Shown here: positions 17,720 through 26,419 of the stretch, piece after piece
Position numbering within the stretch: position 1 is the first letter of the stretch
Layout: each line of letters begins with the position of its first letter
DNA from: Mycolicibacterium sp.
Lineage (GTDB): Bacteria > Actinomycetota > Actinomycetes > Mycobacteriales > Mycobacteriaceae
Direction: 5' to 3'
Length of the DNA: 64,000 bases
NCBI RefSeq assembly: GCF_016462545.1
Contig: NZ_JAEMTA010000022.1
Span: forward strand, 1 to 64,000
Program-made: the position numbers and the translations under genes
Notes under the pieces: model-generated
Database searches by the model: none
What the model was told of the DNA's origin: nothing
What the model saw: the letters and a program-made list of their open reading frames with translations, nothing else

Positions 17720-19261
17720 CACGGGCTGCGGGATGCGGGCGGTCAGCGTCGTGCCCTCCCCGGGTGGGCTCGAGACGGCGAGGCGGCCCGACACCGCCTC
17801 CACCCTGTCCCTGAGGCCGACGAGTCCGGATCCTCCGCCCGTGGACGTGGCGCCGCCGACACCGTCGTCCGCGACCTCGATCTCGAGGACGTCGTCCACC
17901 AGCGCCACGCGGATGCGGACCTCCGAGGCCTGAGAGTGCTTGGCGGCGTTGGTCAGTGCTTCTGCGACGACGTAGTAGGCGGCGACCTCGACGGATTCGG
18001 GAAGGCGGCCCTCGACGTCGACGTGGATGCCAACCGGCACCACCGAACGCCGTGCGAGCGCTCGCAGCGCCGGGCCGAGACCGCCCTTCGACAGGATCGC
18101 CGGATGAATGCCGCGGGACAGTTCCTGCAGGTTGGTGTAGAGCTCGGCCAAGCCGTTGATGACGTTGTCGAGCTGCTTGCGCACGGCGAGATCCTCGGGC
18201 GGCACCGACGCCTCGACCGTCCGCAATCCGAGGCCCAGCGCCACGATGCGCTGCTGCGCCCCGTCGTGCAGGTCTCGTTCGAATCCCCGCCTGGCCTGAT
18301 CCGCCGCGGCGACGATGCGGGCCCGCGACGCCGTGAGCTCTGCCCGGGTCTCGGCATTGGCGATCGCGGTGGCGACGAGATCGGCGAAATCGCAGATGCG
18401 TTCCTCCGTTCCGCGCGGCATCGGCTCCGCGCGCGCAGACCCGACGATCAGCGCACCCCGTGGTTCGTCGTCGATGGTCACGGGTGCGCCGACACCGGAA
18501 CGCAGGCCCAGCCCGTACAGCCGGCTCGCGATGGCGCCCGTCATCGGACCGTAGTCATCGATCCTGGCCGCCTTGCCCGTCCGCTGAATCGAGCTGCTGA
18601 GGCTGTCGCCTTCCAGTGGAAGTCGTTCGCCCACCTGAAGAGTCTCCCGTCCGGGACCGTCGTGCGCGGCGAGCACCGTGCAGGTGCGGTCCCCGTCGAA
18701 ACGGACCAGCGTGACGTGCTCGACGCCCAGCCCGCGGGCCAGCTCCGTGACGGTGACGGGATACACGTCGGCGGGATCGGCGCCGCGTGCCACCAGCGTG
18801 GCGACGCGGCGCAGCGCAGTCTGTTGCTTGGCCAGGGCGTCGGCTTCGATGCGGCGTTGTTCGGCCTCGGCGGCGCGCAGCCGCGCCTGACCGGCGAGCA
18901 CGTTGGCCAGCAGCGCCAACGGCAGGAAGATGAACAGGGAGGCCGCCACGCCGTCGAGGTGGAAGTAGAGGTAGACCAGGGTGCTCGCGATCGAGGTCGC
19001 GATCGCCAGACCGATGCTCCAGCCCGCGGACACCACGAGCACGCCGAGCAGGAAGATGGCTCCGAAGGCGTTCTCCGGAGCCACCCGAGTCAGGTAGAGG
19101 ACGATCAGAGTCTCCGCGGCGATGAACCCGACGGCGACCACGATGCCCCACCCGAGCGGACGCGCGGTCGGCCTGAGAAGCGTCGCCAACATCCGGCCGC
19201 GAAGCCGTTCCCACCCGGTCGCGGAGGCCTGGTCGTCGGGGGACGTCACTGGTGCGGTCAT
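17687..19261 (-). CDS. Membrane sensor histidine kinase with GAF domain (HisKA_3 type)
   Basis: A 524-residue sensor kinase. Residues ~36-125 hold four closely spaced membrane segments (DUF4118-like layout), followed by a coiled linker, a GAF domain at ~160-305 and a NarX/DesK-type dimerisation domain with phospho-acceptor His332 (FERDLHDGAQQR). The C-terminus is an HATPase with EALTNAAKHS and VADDGVGG. It should autophosphorylate and pass phosphate to a NarL-type regulator; the gene at 19707-20360 on the same strand is the natural partner. The ATG at 19261 starts the sensible N-terminus; the frame is open upstream over a divergent gene. Confidence 0.9.
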   Translation of the reverse strand: MTAPVTSPDDQASATGWERLRGRMLATLLRPTARPLGWGIVVAVGFIAAETLIVLYLTRVAPENAFGAIFLLGVLVVSAGWSIGLAIATSIASTLVYLYFHLDGVAASLFIFLPLALLANVLAGQARLRAAEAEQRRIEADALAKQQTALRRVATLVARGADPADVYPVTVTELARGLGVEHVTLVRFDGDRTCTVLAAHDGPGRETLQVGERLPLEGDSLSSSIQRTGKAARIDDYGPMTGAIASRLYGLGLRSGVGAPVTIDDEPRGALIVGSARAEPMPRGTEERICDFADLVATAIANAETRAELTASRARIVAAADQARRGFERDLHDGAQQRIVALGLGLRTVEASVPPEDLAVRKQLDNVINGLAELYTNLQELSRGIHPAILSKGGLGPALRALARRSVVPVGIHVDVEGRLPESVEVAAYYVVAEALTNAAKHSQASEVRIRVALVDDVLEIEVADDGVGGATSTGGGSGLVGLRDRVEAVSGRLAVSSPPGEGTTLTARIPQPVSADPSGGQPA

Positions 19262-19345
19262 CGCACCGGATGCTAGTGGGTTCACAGGGAACCTTCCGGC
19301 TAGCAGCAATGCCCGACGTCGACTCGGCTGCCAAGCTCGGTAGGT

Positions 19346-19729
19346 GTGGTTCTTCACGAGTGTCCCGTGCGCTGTCTGATCGTCGACGACAGTGCCGATT
19401 TCCGCACCGCCGCGACCGACATGCTCGAGCGCGCGGGAATCGACGTCGTCGTCGCCTGCAACTCCGACGAAGCGCTGACCCGCTACGCCGAGCTGAGCCC
19501 CGACGTCACCCTGGTCGACGTCGAGTTGGGCGGCGAGAGCGGATTCGACCTGGTCGAGCGGCTGTACGGCGCGGACACTCCAGCGCCACCGGTGATCCTC
19601 ATCTCGACCCATTCCGAACAGGACTACTCGGAGATGATCGCCGCCAGTTCGGCCATCGGATTCCTCGCCAAGTTCGCGCTGTCGCCCGCCGCGATCACGG
19701 GCATGGTCACAGCGAGTCGAGGTACATGA
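19346..19729 (+). CDS. Single-domain response regulator receiver protein
   Basis: The 127-residue protein is a CheY-like receiver without an output domain: the acidic pair is LIVDDSADF (Asp14/15), the phospho-acceptor is Asp58 (DVTLVDVELGG), the switch Thr/Ser is in ILISTHS and the conserved Lys is Lys109 (FLAKF). It lies between a histidine kinase and a NarL-type regulator but on the opposite strand, and its 3' end overlaps the regulator gene by 23 bp. It may compete for or buffer phosphate from the kinase. The start is GTG. Confidence 0.85.
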   Translation: MVLHECPVRCLIVDDSADFRTAATDMLERAGIDVVVACNSDEALTRYAELSPDVTLVDVELGGESGFDLVERLYGADTPAPPVILISTHSEQDYSEMIAASSAIGFLAKFALSPAAITGMVTASRGT

Positions 19730-20360
19730 TCACTGCGCGGACCCGGCGGTGTTCGTCATGGGTTTCGGGAAGGTTCAGCTTCGCCAGGATGGCACGCACG
19801 TGCTTCTCGACGGTTCCCTCGGTGACCCAGATCCGTCCGGCGATGCCCGAGTTCGACAGGCCCTCCGCCATCAACGTCAGCACCTCCCGCTCCCGGGTGC
19901 TCAGGGCCTCCAGGGGATCGTCCCGGCGACGAGCCGACACCAGCTCCTGAACGAGGGCCGGGTCGATGACCGACGCGCCGCCTGCGATCCGTCCGGCGGT
20001 CTCGACGAAGTCGTCGACGTTGGTGATTCGGCTCTTCAGCAGGTAGCCGATGGAGTGCCCGCCCGCGAGCAGTTCCATGGCGTGCTCGACGTCGACGTGC
20101 GCCGACAGCACCAGGATCGCAATCTCGGGCCACAGCTCCCTGATGGTCTTGGCGGCGTCGAGGCCCTCGGTGTCGTGCGATGGCGGCATCCGGATGTCGG
20201 TCAGGACCAGGCCGGGCTGGCGTTCGCGGACCAGGTCGAGCAACTCGACGGCGTTGCCCGCCTGGCCCACCACCTCGAAACCGGACCGGTCGAGCAGGCT
20301 GGCCAGGCCCTCGCGAAGCAGGACATCGTCGTCGGCCACGATCACGCGTACGGCACTCAT
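19707..20360 (-). CDS. NarL/LuxR-family response regulator
   Basis: A 217-residue two-domain response regulator. The receiver has VIVADDDVLLREGL, phospho-acceptor Asp55 (LVLTDIRMPP) and Lys in GYLLKSR. The output is a LuxR-type HTH (LSTREREVLTLMAEGLSN and GTVEKHVRAILAKLNLPE). It is the expected DNA-binding partner of the kinase at 17687-19261. The ATG at 20360 gives the canonical receiver start. Targets are not evident from the sequence. Confidence 0.92.
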   Translation of the reverse strand: MSAVRVIVADDDVLLREGLASLLDRSGFEVVGQAGNAVELLDLVRERQPGLVLTDIRMPPSHDTEGLDAAKTIRELWPEIAILVLSAHVDVEHAMELLAGGHSIGYLLKSRITNVDDFVETAGRIAGGASVIDPALVQELVSARRRDDPLEALSTREREVLTLMAEGLSNSGIAGRIWVTEGTVEKHVRAILAKLNLPETHDEHRRVRAVIMYLDSL

Positions 20361-20472
20361 CGCAAGGATTCTCGCATCAGCCGGTGGCCACGCGCAGAGC
20401 GTCGCGTGCAGCCACCCCGAGCGTTCCCGGCAACCATGCTTACGCGCAAAACCCACATGCGACACTCATCGG

Positions 20473-21390
20473 ATGCTCATCCCCATCGAACGTCCCCGGC
20501 TAGAAGGCAACGTCGCCGTGGGGGACGACCGTCAGATCGGATTCGCCGAGTTCGGCGATCCCAAGGGCCGCGCCGTGTTCTGGCTGCACGGCACCCCAGG
20601 CGCTCGCAGGCAGATTCCCGTCGAGGCCAGGGCGTACGCCGAACGCCACCACATTCGGCTGATCGGCATCGACCGCCCTGGCATCGGCTCGTCCACGCCG
20701 TTCCAGTACCGCAACGTGCTCGCGTTCGCCGAGGATCTGCGCACGATCGCCGACGTGCTCGGCATCGACGAGCTGGGGATCATCGGACTGTCCGGGGGCG
20801 GGCCCTACACGCTGGCGTGCGCGGCGGCGATGCCGGACCGCGTCGTCGTGGCGGGCGTCCTCGGCGGCGTAGCCCCCACCAAGGGGCCCGACGCCATCGG
20901 CGGTGGGCTGATGGGCTTCGGTTCCACGATGGCCCCCCTGATGCCGGTGGTCGGACTGCCTCTGCGGTTGGCAGCGGTGAGCCTCATCCGGCTGGTTCGC
21001 CCACTTGGTTCGCGTGCGGTCGACATGTACGGGATGGTCTCGCCAGCAGGGGACCGTGCGCTCCTCGCGCGGCCGGAGTTCAAGGCCATGTTCCTCGACG
21101 ACCTGCTCAACGGCAGCCGCAAGCAGATGGCGGCGCCGTTCGCGGACGTGGTCGTGTTCGCGAAGGACTGGGGTTTCCGCCTCGACGAGGTCAAGGTGCC
21201 GGTGCGGTGGTGGCACGGGGACAAGGACCACATCGTGCCCTTCGCACACGGTGAGCACGTGGTGTCCCGACTGCCCGACGCGCAGTTGTACGAGCTGCCC
21301 GGGGAGAGCCACCTAGCCGGGTTGGGGTACGCCGAGGACATCCTGGAGAATCTGATGGCGCTATGGGACGACCTCGCGCCAACCATCTGA
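20473..21390 (+). CDS. Alpha/beta hydrolase
   Basis: A 305-residue alpha/beta-hydrolase-fold enzyme. The oxyanion region is FWLHGTPGARR, the nucleophile elbow is GLSGGGPYTLA (Ser), the acid is in HGDKDHIVP and the catalytic His is in GESHLAG. It lacks a signal peptide and so is cytosolic. The family covers esterases, lipases and epoxide hydrolases, and no specific substrate can be given. It is divergent from the response regulator with 112 bp between the starts, and a small membrane protein gene follows after 7 bp. Confidence 0.88.
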   Translation: MLIPIERPRLEGNVAVGDDRQIGFAEFGDPKGRAVFWLHGTPGARRQIPVEARAYAERHHIRLIGIDRPGIGSSTPFQYRNVLAFAEDLRTIADVLGIDELGIIGLSGGGPYTLACAAAMPDRVVVAGVLGGVAPTKGPDAIGGGLMGFGSTMAPLMPVVGLPLRLAAVSLIRLVRPLGSRAVDMYGMVSPAGDRALLARPEFKAMFLDDLLNGSRKQMAAPFADVVVFAKDWGFRLDEVKVPVRWWHGDKDHIVPFAHGEHVVSRLPDAQLYELPGESHLAGLGYAEDILENLMALWDDLAPTI

Positions 21391-21397
21391 GAGATTG

Positions 21398-21748
21398 ATG
21401 CATCCTTCCCCATCCACGAAGCCGATTCCTGCGGCGGATCTGATCGTCTCGGTCGTCGCGCTCTTGGCGACCGTGGTGTTCGGTGCGGTCTCGGCTCGCG
21501 TTGCGTTGTACCTCTTGCTCGTCCTCGACGCATGCCCGAACCTCACGTGCAACGTCGGCAGGGCCACCACCGTCGTGGGTGTCGATCTCGTCATCGCGCT
21601 CGTGATCGGGATCGTCGGCTTCGCGGTCACCATCGTCAAACTCGTTCGCCGCAGGCGAGCGTGGCCATATGCGGTAGGGACATTCGTCCTGTGCGTGGTG
21701 GCCTGTCTGGTTGGCGTACTGGGTTACTTCGCCGCGGCAGGCGCCTGA
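21398..21748 (+). CDS. Small polytopic membrane protein
   Basis: A 116-residue hydrophobic protein with three predicted membrane segments (about residues 12-42, 55-75 and 88-112) separated by a short CPNLTCN loop and the basic stretch KLVRRRR. The two cysteines in the first loop could form a disulfide outside. No family function is recognised. It follows the alpha/beta hydrolase by 7 bp and overlaps the next, convergent gene by 25 bp. Confidence 0.7.
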   Translation: MHPSPSTKPIPAADLIVSVVALLATVVFGAVSARVALYLLLVLDACPNLTCNVGRATTVVGVDLVIALVIGIVGFAVTIVKLVRRRRAWPYAVGTFVLCVVACLVGVLGYFAAAGA

Positions 21749-22971
21749 GCACGCCCCAGAATGCGGTCCAGCCAATCGAACGCGTAGCCCTCGAAGAGGG
21801 TGCTGCCGAGACCTTCGCAGTGTCCACCGGCGCCCTCGGCCTCGCTGAACGTCGTCAGACGTCGCTCACAGGTCAGGTTCTCGAAGAGCAGTTCGCCCTG
21901 TGACGCGAAGTCGCCCTCGCCCTCGGTGAGCAATGTCGGGCAGCGAATGTCGGCGGCGACGCCGTCGAGGGTGAAGGTGAGCTGCTTGCGAAGGAAGTCG
22001 CCGACGGTGGAGGTGCCCATCGCAGCCATCCGCGAGCCGTACCATTCGACGTCGCGCGGACCGGAGACCGCCGTTTGCAGTTGGGCATCGAGGTCCGGGT
22101 CGGCATCTTGCAGCCGGGCCAGGAACGCGTCGGAATCGTCGAAGCCCAGGCCCTTGGCGAAGACTCCGATCCTCGACGCGAAGTCGTACTGTCCGGGGTC
22201 GGCGACGAGCGCTGCCACCCGCGATTCGAACGCGGCCGCTCGGGGTCCCAGGTAGCCGCCGAAGGAACGGCCCATCACGATCACCGCATGTGGGTGCACG
22301 CCGTCTTGTTCGAGGAGCCATCGAAAGGCCTCGGCGAACGGCACCTCGAAATCGGGGCGCAACGTACGCCGGTGCTCGAAGAGTGTGCCGCCCTGACCCG
22401 GACCTTCGAAGACGAAGAAGTTGTAGCCGCGGGGCAGCGCCATGTAGCCGGTGGCGACGTATCCGGCCTCGGCGGTCGAGTCCATGCCGCAGGGCGCCAT
22501 GATCGTCGGCCGCGGGGTGTCCGCGTCCGCAGGCCGAAAGAGGTAGCCGGTCATCGACACGCCGTCGTACGGGATCTCGACGGTCACCGCGTGGCAGTCG
22601 AGCAGCGGCAGCGCCGCCCGGAACGTGAGGCGGTGCTGTCGCCAGGCGTGCTGCAGACGCTCGTCGTCGAGGTCGTGGCGGATGAAGAAGAAGGACTGCC
22701 GCCAGTACTCGGAGGCGCGAAGGAAGGCCTTGCGCGCCGTCACGACGTGACCGCCGTGCAGCGCATCCTCGGCGAGGGACTGGGCGACCTCCGCCGTGGC
22801 CGACCACTCGGTGAACCAGGAGTCGTAGTCGCCGTCGATCACGCGGGCCGCCGTCGTCATGACCTCCCCCAGGTCGGCGGCTTCGGCTGACACGGCGATC
22901 AGGGTCCGGCCGAGTTGGGCGTCCATCTCCACGTCGTCGAGCTGAATCTTCACGAGCCTCCAGTTCCTCAT
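21724..22971 (-). CDS. Alpha/beta hydrolase of the acyl-peptidase/DUF1100-like group
   Basis: A 415-residue protein with a helical N-terminal half (~1-130) and an alpha/beta hydrolase domain. The nucleophile elbow is VMGRSFGGYLGPRAA (Ser), the acid probably lies in LLTEGEGDFAS, and the His is in GAGGHCEGLGS. The helical cap followed by VEIPYDGVSMTGYLFRP resembles 2,6-dihydropseudooxynicotine hydrolase/FrsA-type proteins. No signal peptide is present. A GTG at 22953 preceded by GGAGG is an alternative start, but its spacing is short. The true substrate is unknown. Confidence 0.82.
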   Translation of the reverse strand: MRNWRLVKIQLDDVEMDAQLGRTLIAVSAEAADLGEVMTTAARVIDGDYDSWFTEWSATAEVAQSLAEDALHGGHVVTARKAFLRASEYWRQSFFFIRHDLDDERLQHAWRQHRLTFRAALPLLDCHAVTVEIPYDGVSMTGYLFRPADADTPRPTIMAPCGMDSTAEAGYVATGYMALPRGYNFFVFEGPGQGGTLFEHRRTLRPDFEVPFAEAFRWLLEQDGVHPHAVIVMGRSFGGYLGPRAAAFESRVAALVADPGQYDFASRIGVFAKGLGFDDSDAFLARLQDADPDLDAQLQTAVSGPRDVEWYGSRMAAMGTSTVGDFLRKQLTFTLDGVAADIRCPTLLTEGEGDFASQGELLFENLTCERRLTTFSEAEGAGGHCEGLGSTLFEGYAFDWLDRILGRAQAPAAAK

Positions 22972-23027
22972 CGGGGGATGTCGACCGGAAGCCTATCGCC
23001 GGTGCGGGCGTCGGGGTCATTCATCGG

Positions 23028-25484
23028 TCAGCGCGTTCGGGCGTTGGCAGGGTCGTAAATTGCCTTGACCGACACGGTAATCGGGTACCGGGTGCCTCCC
23101 ACGTTCACCTCGTACTCCCCCGCCCCGACCCACTGCGCGTCCACCTTCTGATGGTCGCTGGATCGGACGTAGGCAAGGCCGACGCAGGAGCCCTGCGTCT
23201 GCGCCCAGGCCGCCGACGTGACCTGACCGGCGACCTCGCCGTTGCGCAGGACGAGCTCACCGCCCCACAGCATGGCGTCCGTCGAGTCGACCGAGAACCC
23301 GATCACGCGGCGGCGCGGACCGTCGGCCCTGGCCTTCTCGACGGCGGTCCGACCGAGGAAGTCGACGTCGGTGTCGAGCTTGCAGGCGAACAGCAGGCCG
23401 GCCTCGACCGGGTTGTCGTTCGGCGTCAACTCTCGCCCGAAGGCACGGTAGCCCTTCTCGAGACGCAACGATTCGATCGCGTAATAGCCACCCTGGCGAA
23501 CTCCGAATTCTTCGCCGGCGGCCATCAGATCCTGGTACACGCCGACCGCGAACTCGGTGGGGACGTAGAGCTCCCAACCGAGCTCGCCCACGTAGGTGAT
23601 GCGGGTGGCTCGAACGGTCGAGTATCCCAAGGTGATTCGCTGACTGGTGCCGAACGGGAACGCGTCTGCGCCCAGGTCGGCGTCGGTGAGGGTGGCGAGC
23701 AGGTCGCGGGACCGGGGACCCATGACCCCGAACACGGCCAACGACGACGTCACGTCGACGAGTTGCGCCTGCGTTCCGGCGGGAAGGTTCTTGGTGATGT
23801 GATCCTTGTCTCGCTCGCATGCGGCAGCGCTGCTCACGATGAGGTATTCGTCGGTGGCGGTGCGCGTCACGGTGACGTCGGACTCGTAACAGCCGCGTTC
23901 GTTGAGCATCCCCGTGTACACGCATGCGCCGACCTCGACGGCCACGTCGGCCGTGCACAGCCACTGCAGCGCCGCTTCCGCGTCAGGCCCCACCAGCAGG
24001 TACTTCGAGAACGACGTCTGGTCGAACACGGCGACCGCGGTCCGGGTGGCGACCTGCTCGGCAGCCGACCAGGGCAGCCAATTCTGCTTGCCCCAGGAGT
24101 ATTCGATGGCCGGTTCGACACCGGCCGGCGCGAAGAAGTTGGCGCGTTCCCACCCCATCCGACTGCCGAAGTTCGCATTGGCTTCGACTAGCAGATGGTG
24201 CACCGGCGAGCGCCGGAAGGGACGTGCGGTAGTCATTTCCCGATTGGGCCAAGGGATTTCGTAGTGCAAACCGAGGACCTCGGAGACTCTGTCGTGCAGC
24301 CACCGGTTGTTTCCGTTGAAGGGCGCGAAGCGCCGGATGTCGACGCTGGTGAGATCGGTCGTCGGCGAGCCGTTCACTATCCATTCGGCCAATGCGCGGC
24401 CTGCGCCGCCGGCGGAGGCGATGCCGACCGAGTTGAAGCCGGCGGCGACGAAGAAGTTCGTCACCTCGGGGGCCTCCCCGAGGATGAACTGGTTGTCGGG
24501 GGTGAAGCTCTCCGGACCGTTGTACAGCTTCTTGAGCCCCGTCTCCTCGAGGACCGGGATGCGCAGCAGCGCGTTGTCCATCAGGATCTGGAAGTGGTCC
24601 CAATCCTCTTCCAGCAGTTGAAATTCGAACGGATACGGAATGGCGTCCGGGCTTACCCACGGCTTGGCCTCCGGCTCGAAGCCGCCGATGACCAGCCCGC
24701 CGACCTCCTCCTTGAAGTAGGTGTAGCCGTCCGGATCGCGCAGGATCGGCATGTCGGGGTGCACGCCGACGATCGGTTCGGTGACGACGTAGAAGTGTTC
24801 GGCCGAGTGCAGCGGCACGTTGACGCCCACCATCGAGCCCACCTGTTTGGCCCACTGACCCGCACAGTTGACGACGATCTCGGCCTCGACGTCGCCGAGA
24901 TCGGTGCGTACGCCGGTGACCCGGCCGTCCTTGGTGAGCACGCCGGTTACCCTGGTGCGCTCCATGACTCGGGCGCCCCGCAGTCGTGCCCCCTTGGCGA
25001 GGGCGAGGGTGAGATCAGACGGGTTGGCCTTGCCGTCGGCGGGCAGCCAGATGGCGCCTACGAGGTCGTCGATGCGGATCACCGGGTAGTGGTCGAGTGC
25101 CTCGACCGGAGTGAGGAGTTCACACTCGAGGTCGAACGCCGCTGCGTTGGCCGCGGTGCGGCGCAGCTGGATCATCCGGTCCTCGGTCCGGGCGACGGTC
25201 ACGCCACCGCACTGTTTGTACCCGGCGGTCAGACCGGTTTCGGCCTCGAGTTCGGTGTAGAGCTCGGTCGAGTACTGCACCAGCCGGGTGCCGCTCTCCG
25301 AGGCGCGCAGCTGTCCCACCAAGCCTGCCGCGTGCCAGGTGGTTCCCGAGGACAGCTGGCCCTGTTCGAGCAGGAGGACGTCGGTGAGACCGAGCTTGGT
25401 CAGGTGGTAGGCCACGCTGGTGCCGATCACGCCACCGCCGATGACGACGACCCTGGCACGGGCGGGAAGTGTTGGGGTGTTCAT
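23028..25484 (-). CDS. FAD-dependent dimethylglycine/sarcosine oxidase-like protein with aminomethyltransferase domain
   Basis: An 818-residue protein with three parts: an N-terminal DAO-type FAD domain (VVVIGGGVIGTSVAYHL), a middle FAO_M linker (~370-425) and a C-terminal GCV_T aminomethyltransferase domain. His51 in GTTWHAAGL corresponds to the residue that covalently binds FAD in dimethylglycine dehydrogenase/oxidase. It should demethylate an N-methyl amine (dimethylglycine or sarcosine) and hand the C1 unit to tetrahydrofolate. The start overlaps the stop of the choline-kinase-like gene (TGATG). Context suggests choline/betaine-derived amine use; substrate choice within the family cannot be fixed. 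Confidence 0.88.
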   Translation of the reverse strand: MNTPTLPARARVVVIGGGVIGTSVAYHLTKLGLTDVLLLEQGQLSSGTTWHAAGLVGQLRASESGTRLVQYSTELYTELEAETGLTAGYKQCGGVTVARTEDRMIQLRRTAANAAAFDLECELLTPVEALDHYPVIRIDDLVGAIWLPADGKANPSDLTLALAKGARLRGARVMERTRVTGVLTKDGRVTGVRTDLGDVEAEIVVNCAGQWAKQVGSMVGVNVPLHSAEHFYVVTEPIVGVHPDMPILRDPDGYTYFKEEVGGLVIGGFEPEAKPWVSPDAIPYPFEFQLLEEDWDHFQILMDNALLRIPVLEETGLKKLYNGPESFTPDNQFILGEAPEVTNFFVAAGFNSVGIASAGGAGRALAEWIVNGSPTTDLTSVDIRRFAPFNGNNRWLHDRVSEVLGLHYEIPWPNREMTTARPFRRSPVHHLLVEANANFGSRMGWERANFFAPAGVEPAIEYSWGKQNWLPWSAAEQVATRTAVAVFDQTSFSKYLLVGPDAEAALQWLCTADVAVEVGACVYTGMLNERGCYESDVTVTRTATDEYLIVSSAAACERDKDHITKNLPAGTQAQLVDVTSSLAVFGVMGPRSRDLLATLTDADLGADAFPFGTSQRITLGYSTVRATRITYVGELGWELYVPTEFAVGVYQDLMAAGEEFGVRQGGYYAIESLRLEKGYRAFGRELTPNDNPVEAGLLFACKLDTDVDFLGRTAVEKARADGPRRRVIGFSVDSTDAMLWGGELVLRNGEVAGQVTSAAWAQTQGSCVGLAYVRSSDHQKVDAQWVGAGEYEVNVGGTRYPITVSVKAIYDPANARTR

Positions 25485-26413
25485 CAATTCGTCTCCGTAG
25501 CGTTGACGTCGTCGAGCAGGCGCTCGAAGTCGGGCCCCCGAAACTCTTCGACGGCGTTCTCGTAGCGCTCCATGCCCCACTCCCAGAAGTCGAAGTCCAG
25601 CTCGCTGCAGCCGTTCTGGATGCAGCCCCACAGCGTCCAGCCGTACTGCGACACGGTGCCCTGCAGGCGCGCCCTGGCGAGCCGATGGCGCGACGGACGA
25701 CCGTAGTACGCGGTGACCAACTCCTCGAGTTGCTCGAGCGTCAGACGGTTGTCGCGCCAGATGTTCCCGAGCTCGAAGCAGGGGTCGTTGTTGCCCGAGT
25801 ACTCGTAGTCGATGAGCCAGATCTTGCCCTCATCCTCGACGAAGTTGGCCGCCAGGAGGTCGTTGTTGCAGGGCACCGTCCGCTGCTCGGCTGGCGCCAG
25901 CGCCCGCCGGATCGACTCGAAGCGATCCTCGAAGTCCGAGTAGTCGGGAGGTAGCCGAAACCCGTTCTGCCGGATGATCTTCAGGTAGGACGCCTGCAGC
26001 GCGAACATGTCGAAGTCGTTGCGGAATCGCGGTCCGCCGTGCAGCATCCGGCAGGCGTGGGCAGCCTTGGCGATCACGCCGGGTCGGGAGAAGTCGGCCT
26101 TCGTCAGGGTGGTTCCGTCGAGATATCCGATGAGCAGGATGCCGAGATCGGGTCGGTAGTCGATGACGGGGGCTCCCACGCCCGCGCGTTCGGCGGCGCG
26201 CGAGTTGTAGTGCTCGTTGTCGCGGTCGATCGCGAGCAGGCTCGACGAACTGCCCGAGCAGCGCGCCACGTATGTCCCGTCCGGCGTGGTGATCTTGACG
26301 TTGCGGTTGGTCAGCCCACCGTCGAGATCCTCGAGTCGACGTTCCCGACCCGCGAGTGCCGGCAGCTGATCCAGCAGATCATCGAGTTGAGAATCGCTGA
26401 GCGAGAATGCCAT
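25484..26413 (-). CDS. Choline/ethanolamine kinase-family phosphotransferase
   Basis: A 309-residue protein of the choline kinase/aminoglycoside phosphotransferase fold. The nucleotide-binding lobe has YVARCSGSS, the catalytic loop is PCNNDLLAANF and the metal site is LIDYEYSGNNDP. The first residue of the catalytic loop is Asn where LicA-type kinases have His; the Asp base is kept. It would phosphorylate a small amino alcohol such as choline. It is translationally coupled to the dimethylglycine-oxidase-like gene and lies 6 bp after cinA. Confidence 0.83.
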   Translation of the reverse strand: MAFSLSDSQLDDLLDQLPALAGRERRLEDLDGGLTNRNVKITTPDGTYVARCSGSSSSLLAIDRDNEHYNSRAAERAGVGAPVIDYRPDLGILLIGYLDGTTLTKADFSRPGVIAKAAHACRMLHGGPRFRNDFDMFALQASYLKIIRQNGFRLPPDYSDFEDRFESIRRALAPAEQRTVPCNNDLLAANFVEDEGKIWLIDYEYSGNNDPCFELGNIWRDNRLTLEQLEELVTAYYGRPSRHRLARARLQGTVSQYGWTLWGCIQNGCSELDFDFWEWGMERYENAVEEFRGPDFERLLDDVNATETN

Positions 26414-26419
26414 TGGAGC

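Noticed and set aside
24195..25565. A 456-residue plus-strand frame
   Set aside because: Antisense shadow of the dimethylglycine-oxidase-like gene, no recognisable motifs.
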